The position numbers and the translations under genes are program-made. Shown piece by piece: positions 21,139 to 23,626 of a stretch of 23,626 nucleotides of DNA. A model generated the notes under the pieces. The model worked only from the letters and a program-made list of their open reading frames with translations. It was not told the origin of the DNA and ran no database searches. Numbering within the stretch: position 1 is the first letter of the stretch; every line of letters begins with the position of its first letter. Where the stretch lies: the IMG/VR virus record IMGVR_UViG_3300045135_001265, positions 1 to 23,626 of that record. One strand, 5' to 3'. The DNA comes from a virus.

Positions 21139-21536
21139 TGGCAAACGGAACAATAGCATTTGATACATTACAGACAAGTGGACAGATAACAGGCACAGCT
21201 AAGTCTGTGGATACAGATTATGTTGTGAATGGTAGTGCGAAGGCTTGGTTAAATCAGAGTGATGGAACTACTATTAGAGATTCGTTTAATATTGCAAGTA
21301 TAACAGACACATCAACTGGAGTGCATAGGAAGACAATGACAAATGCAATGAGTAATGCTAATTACTCTGGTGGTGGTAGTGGTGCTGCTTCAATAAACTC
21401 TGAAACTAGTGGTAATAGAATGATGTCAGCTAATCCTAGTACCACAACTCTTGTATATATTGTATGTTTTGACACTAGTGGAAACAAGGCTGATTTAGGC
21501 TATATTGGTTCAAACATATTTGGAGACCTCGCATGA
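21138..21536 (+). CDS. Fiber tip paralogue C, ending GDLA (132 aa)
   Basis: The shortest of the three. It has a different N-terminus (MANGTIAFDTLQTSGQITGT) and lacks the GEG/QQGL segment, but keeps KAWLNQSDGTTIRDSFNIAS (35-54), ITDTSTGVHRKTMTNAMSNA then NYS, and ends SNIFGDLA. DSFN is at 48-51. It starts on the last base of gene B and its stop overlaps the next gene by ATGA. The 13 bases GGAGACCTCGCAT at its end (21522-21534) are identical to those ending gene B (21124-21136). Confidence 0.8.
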   Translation: MANGTIAFDTLQTSGQITGTAKSVDTDYVVNGSAKAWLNQSDGTTIRDSFNIASITDTSTGVHRKTMTNAMSNANYSGGGSGAASINSETSGNRMMSANPSTTTLVYIVCFDTSGNKADLGYIGSNIFGDLA

Positions 21537-22021
21537 CAATAGAAACACCAGAATTTCAAGGCACACATCTTTGGGATAGATTGTGTTGGGCAAAAGAAAA
21601 GCTAGAGCCACACAGAACAGAATATTGTGTTGTATGGGAAGACCCAGAGACACCTGATGAACCTGCAAAGGTTACACATCCTGACCCTAATTGGATGGCT
21701 TGTGCATTGCAAGGTGGCATATTACCACCAGTTGAAGTATACTGGGAGTTAAAGAAAGACGAAGATAAGCCTGACTTTGTAAAGCATACAAGAGGATACT
21801 TGCTACATAACACAAAACCTATTGAAGCAATGACAGAAGAACAGGCAATAGAATACCTAATCATGAAAGACATACCACAGCATGTATGGAGAGATTACGA
21901 CAAGGCAAACAAACCTAGAATGGTTATTTGTACTAAGTCACAGTTACCAAGCACGAGAGTGTGGCGAAATGCTTGGAGAATAAACGAAGACATAACCACG
22001 CATAACGAAGAAGCTGCTTAA
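21533..22021 (+). CDS. Hypothetical tail-region protein with PxxRxWRNAW motif (162 aa)
   Basis: Unlike the surrounding fiber genes, this protein is globular in composition: Trp- and Pro-rich, many charged residues (LWDRLCWAKEKLEPHRTEYC, VVWEDPETPDEPAKVTHPDP, LPPVEVYWELKKDEDKPDF). The C-terminus TKSQLPSTRVWRNAWRINED resembles the P.dR.fR.AW element of phage tail-associated proteins, the same element that opens the next protein. It is coupled to paralogue C by ATGA. Possibly a fiber chaperone or tail component. I cannot name a family with confidence. Confidence 0.75.
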   Translation: MTIETPEFQGTHLWDRLCWAKEKLEPHRTEYCVVWEDPETPDEPAKVTHPDPNWMACALQGGILPPVEVYWELKKDEDKPDFVKHTRGYLLHNTKPIEAMTEEQAIEYLIMKDIPQHVWRDYDKANKPRMVICTKSQLPSTRVWRNAWRINEDITTHNEEAA

Positions 22022-22032
22022 AGGAGAAACTA

Positions 22033-22404
22033 ATGGCAACAACTAATATCGTAGACAAGGATGGCAACATTATATCTGCTTCAGATGCTACTGTTCCATC
22101 TGACAGGCACTTCAGAGGTGCATGGACATTATCAGGTACAACCATATCTGAAGACTTAGCAACAGCTAAAGAGATATTCAAGGACAAGGTAAGAGAAGTA
22201 AGAAAGCCTTTACTTGAAGCTGAAGACGTAGTGTACATGAAGGCACTAGAAGCTGATAATGCAACTGCTAAAGCTGCAAGTGTAGCTAAGAAAACTAGCC
22301 TAAGAGATGCACCTGCTGCAAGTGCAATAGCAGATGCTACAACAATAGCTGAACTCAAGGCTGCTTGGGATTCTGATTTGTTAGGTGACAGTCCATACGC
22401 ATAG
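22033..22404 (+). CDS. Tail-region protein with PSDRHFRGAW element (123 aa)
   Basis: The N-terminal ATVPSDRHFRGAWTLSGTTI (19-38) is followed by SEDLATAKEIFKDKVREVRK, a helix with AEDVVYMKALEADNATAKA, KKTSLRDAP and a final AELKAAWDSDLLGDSP. This P.DR.FR.AW ... A..i..D..R..R ... D...m.A.E ... K...LRD.P pattern is common in small proteins encoded next to phage tail fibers. I recall them as putative fiber-assembly or tail proteins. AAGGAG precedes the ATG. It follows a gene ending with the same element. Confidence 0.78.
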   Translation: MATTNIVDKDGNIISASDATVPSDRHFRGAWTLSGTTISEDLATAKEIFKDKVREVRKPLLEAEDVVYMKALEADNATAKAASVAKKTSLRDAPAASAIADATTIAELKAAWDSDLLGDSPYA

Positions 22405-22413
22405 GAGTAAAGC

Positions 22414-22971
22414 ATGGCTTTAACTAAAGTAAGAACTGGTGGTATAACTGCTGATGCTGTAGACAATACTATATTAGATTTAGCAGATGACTTTGCTTTT
22501 ACTGGTACTATAACTGGTGCAGGTGGTGTAAACACTCCATATTTCTATGGACAAAAAGCAAGCAACCAAACAATTACAAGAAATACATCTACTAAAGTTA
22601 CTGGCTTCACTACTGCTGAATTGGATAGTGATAATGCTTTTGATGGCACAACATTTACTGTGCCAAGTGGTAAAGCAGGTAGGTATTATTTTCATGCTAA
22701 TATACTCAGTGATTGGTCTGCCGTAGGAGGTGATGGAGAAAGAGCTTTTATAAAGTTTTACAAAAATGGCTCATCTACAAATCAACCACAACATGAATTT
22801 TTTAAAATTAGTGGATATAATATATATCAACTTTCTAATGCTTTTTCAGTTTTAATGGATTTAAGTGTTGGAGATTATGTAGAAATTTATGTTTATAATA
22901 AAGATGGTAATGCAAGTGGTAATGCAAGAGTTACAACATTATCAAATATGTTAGGGTATAGGTTAGTGTAA
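22414..22971 (+). CDS. C1q-like tail fiber protein (185 aa)
   Basis: The N-terminus MALTKVRTGGITADAVDNTI then LDLADDFAFTGTITGAGG is a fiber leader module. The remainder is a C1q/TNF-like jelly roll: FDGTTFTVPSGKAGRYYFHA (about 73-92), ERAFIKFYKNGSSTNQPQHE, LMDLSVGDYVEIYVYNKDG and the closing MLGYRLV. C1q-type heads form trimers and bind receptors at fiber tips. Bases 22800-22970 are notably A/T-rich with many Asn and Tyr codons, unlike the N-terminal part, which may reflect module exchange. It overlaps the next gene by one base. Confidence 0.83.
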   Translation: MALTKVRTGGITADAVDNTILDLADDFAFTGTITGAGGVNTPYFYGQKASNQTITRNTSTKVTGFTTAELDSDNAFDGTTFTVPSGKAGRYYFHANILSDWSAVGGDGERAFIKFYKNGSSTNQPQHEFFKISGYNIYQLSNAFSVLMDLSVGDYVEIYVYNKDGNASGNARVTTLSNMLGYRLV

Positions 22972-23300
22972 TGGCAGATTTACCAACAAAAATAGAGCTT
23001 TATTGTAAAGCAAATAGTAAGACAGCAATTTTTGGTGAAGATGGAAACATACAACTTAGAGATGATGGAGATGGTGCTTTTATAGAAACATGGTCAGTAG
23101 ATGGTTTAGATAAGCCAACAGATGAGCAATTAGCATCATATGAAACAGCAGGTAATACTGAAGAAGCTAATAATGTTGTACGAAATACTAGACGATTAGC
23201 CTATGGGGATATAGGTGACCAGTTAGATGAGATATATCATGATATTGATGCTTGGAGAACTCGTATACAACAAATTAAAGAAGATAATCCAAAAGGTTAA
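22971..23300 (+). CDS. Small tail-associated protein (109 aa)
   Basis: The C-terminal segment RRLAYGDIGDQLDEIYHDID then AWRTRIQQIKEDNPKG fits a widespread phage signature (R..aYp.igdQLD.lyh...W...I..vK..yP) found in small tail or fiber-associated proteins. The N-terminus (DLPTKIELYCKANSKTAIFG, EDGNIQLRDDGDGAFIETW) is a beta-domain. Direct overlap with the C1q fiber gene suggests a chaperone or assembly partner. A named function is not established. Confidence 0.78.
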   Translation: MADLPTKIELYCKANSKTAIFGEDGNIQLRDDGDGAFIETWSVDGLDKPTDEQLASYETAGNTEEANNVVRNTRRLAYGDIGDQLDEIYHDIDAWRTRIQQIKEDNPKG

Positions 23301-23303
23301 ACA

Positions 23304-23626
23304 ATGGCATATATAGGCAAGAGTCCACAAAACGGAGTAAGAAACAGATACCAATATCAAGCAAGTGCAGGCCAGACTAGCTTTAGTGGTTCTGATGCAA
23401 ACTCATTGACACTTAACTACACAGATAGCTTGTACATGGATGTGTATCAGAATGGTATCTTGCTTGTTCCGGGAGATGACTATACTGCAACTACAGGTAC
23501 AACTGTTGTACTTGTTCAAGCAGCGAGTTTAAATGATATTATTGAGATGGTTGTGTATGATGTGTTTGCAGTTTCAAACAGCTACACTAAAACTGAAGCA
23601 GATACACGTTATCCATTCAAAGGTAA
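23304..23626 (+). CDS. Tail fiber protein, N-terminal part, cut by window edge
   Basis: The ATG at 23304, 3 bases after the previous stop, opens 107 complete codons to the window edge without a stop. The protein begins MAYIGKSPQNGVRNRYQYQA and contains LTLNYTDSLYMDVYQNGILL then VPGDDYTATTGTTVVLVQAA and LNDIIEMVVYDVF, the repeat pattern of phage fiber attachment domains (v.vnGv.l...Dy..t.g..v.l..a....d.i.v..y..f). It then enters a shaft signature (SYTKTEADTRYPFKG) typical of fibers. The fiber region therefore continues beyond the window. Confidence 0.85.
   Translation, partial: MAYIGKSPQNGVRNRYQYQASAGQTSFSGSDANSLTLNYTDSLYMDVYQNGILLVPGDDYTATTGTTVVLVQAASLNDIIEMVVYDVFAVSNSYTKTEADTRYPFKG

Noticed and set aside
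21933-22535. 200-codon minus-strand open frame across the boundaries of three plus-strand genes
   Set aside because: It spans well-supported genes with recognisable motifs on the plus strand; composition is low-complexity Ser/Ala/Val.
1-23626. tRNA genes, CRISPR arrays, insertion sequences or integrase/attachment sites
   Set aside because: No T-loop-like motifs, regularly spaced repeats, transposase or integrase motifs were seen. The short repeats present are palindromes or gene joints.

Overview
The window is part of a tailed-phage (caudovirus) genome. It carries no recognisable bacterial housekeeping gene. It is AT-rich and densely packed, with many ATGA or TAATG gene overlaps. It reads in the canonical virion order: small terminase, large terminase, portal, GroES-like cochaperonin, scaffold, major capsid protein, adaptors, fibers. 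The protein families (a P22-like 808-residue portal, a Mu gpT-like capsid protein, small lysine-rich proteins, an EF-hand membrane protein, many short fiber genes) are those I associate with uncultured marine phages of AT-rich bacteria. The host is not shown by the sequence. No major tail tube, sheath or tape-measure gene is seen, and two gp4/tail-tubular-A-like adaptors are present, so a short-tailed (podovirus-like) particle is most likely, although the genome continues on both sides.

Layout. 1-704: two minus-strand genes, the outer one cut by the window edge, both of unknown function. 705-1341: a 637-bp divergent intergenic region. Its minus strand holds what looks like a complete small-RNA gene: a TTGACA promoter near 1020, about 200 nt of foldable sequence, and a Rho-independent terminator at 813-789. 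It also holds repeated TTAAC-type motifs. 1342-6687: packaging and portal module. Between the terminase subunit genes (1870-2102) is an unusual non-coding block: a G-quadruplex motif on the minus strand, a promoter-like element, and six ACTAGT hexamers arranged as palindromes. The same promoter-like element recurs at 6687-6720, ahead of the head-assembly operon. 6793-10151: GroES-like cochaperonin, scaffold, two small head proteins and major capsid protein, closed by a hairpin. 10244-15839: minor virion proteins, a long run of small, very basic proteins, two cysteine-rich microgenes, two membrane proteins (one with an EF-hand loop) and the first adaptor. 15840-17656: conserved neck/tail genes including a second adaptor. 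17666-23626: a fiber and receptor-binding region of about twelve short genes. It includes three consecutive paralogues that end in the same residues, GDLA, and a C1q-like fiber. The last gene is cut by the window edge.

How it works together (inference from family roles): TerS/TerL package DNA through the portal into a prohead built by scaffold and capsid protein, with the phage cochaperonin helping host GroEL fold the capsid protein. Adaptors and neck proteins seal the head. The fiber cassettes determine host binding and look built for exchange. No lysis enzyme, integrase or replication gene is visible here.
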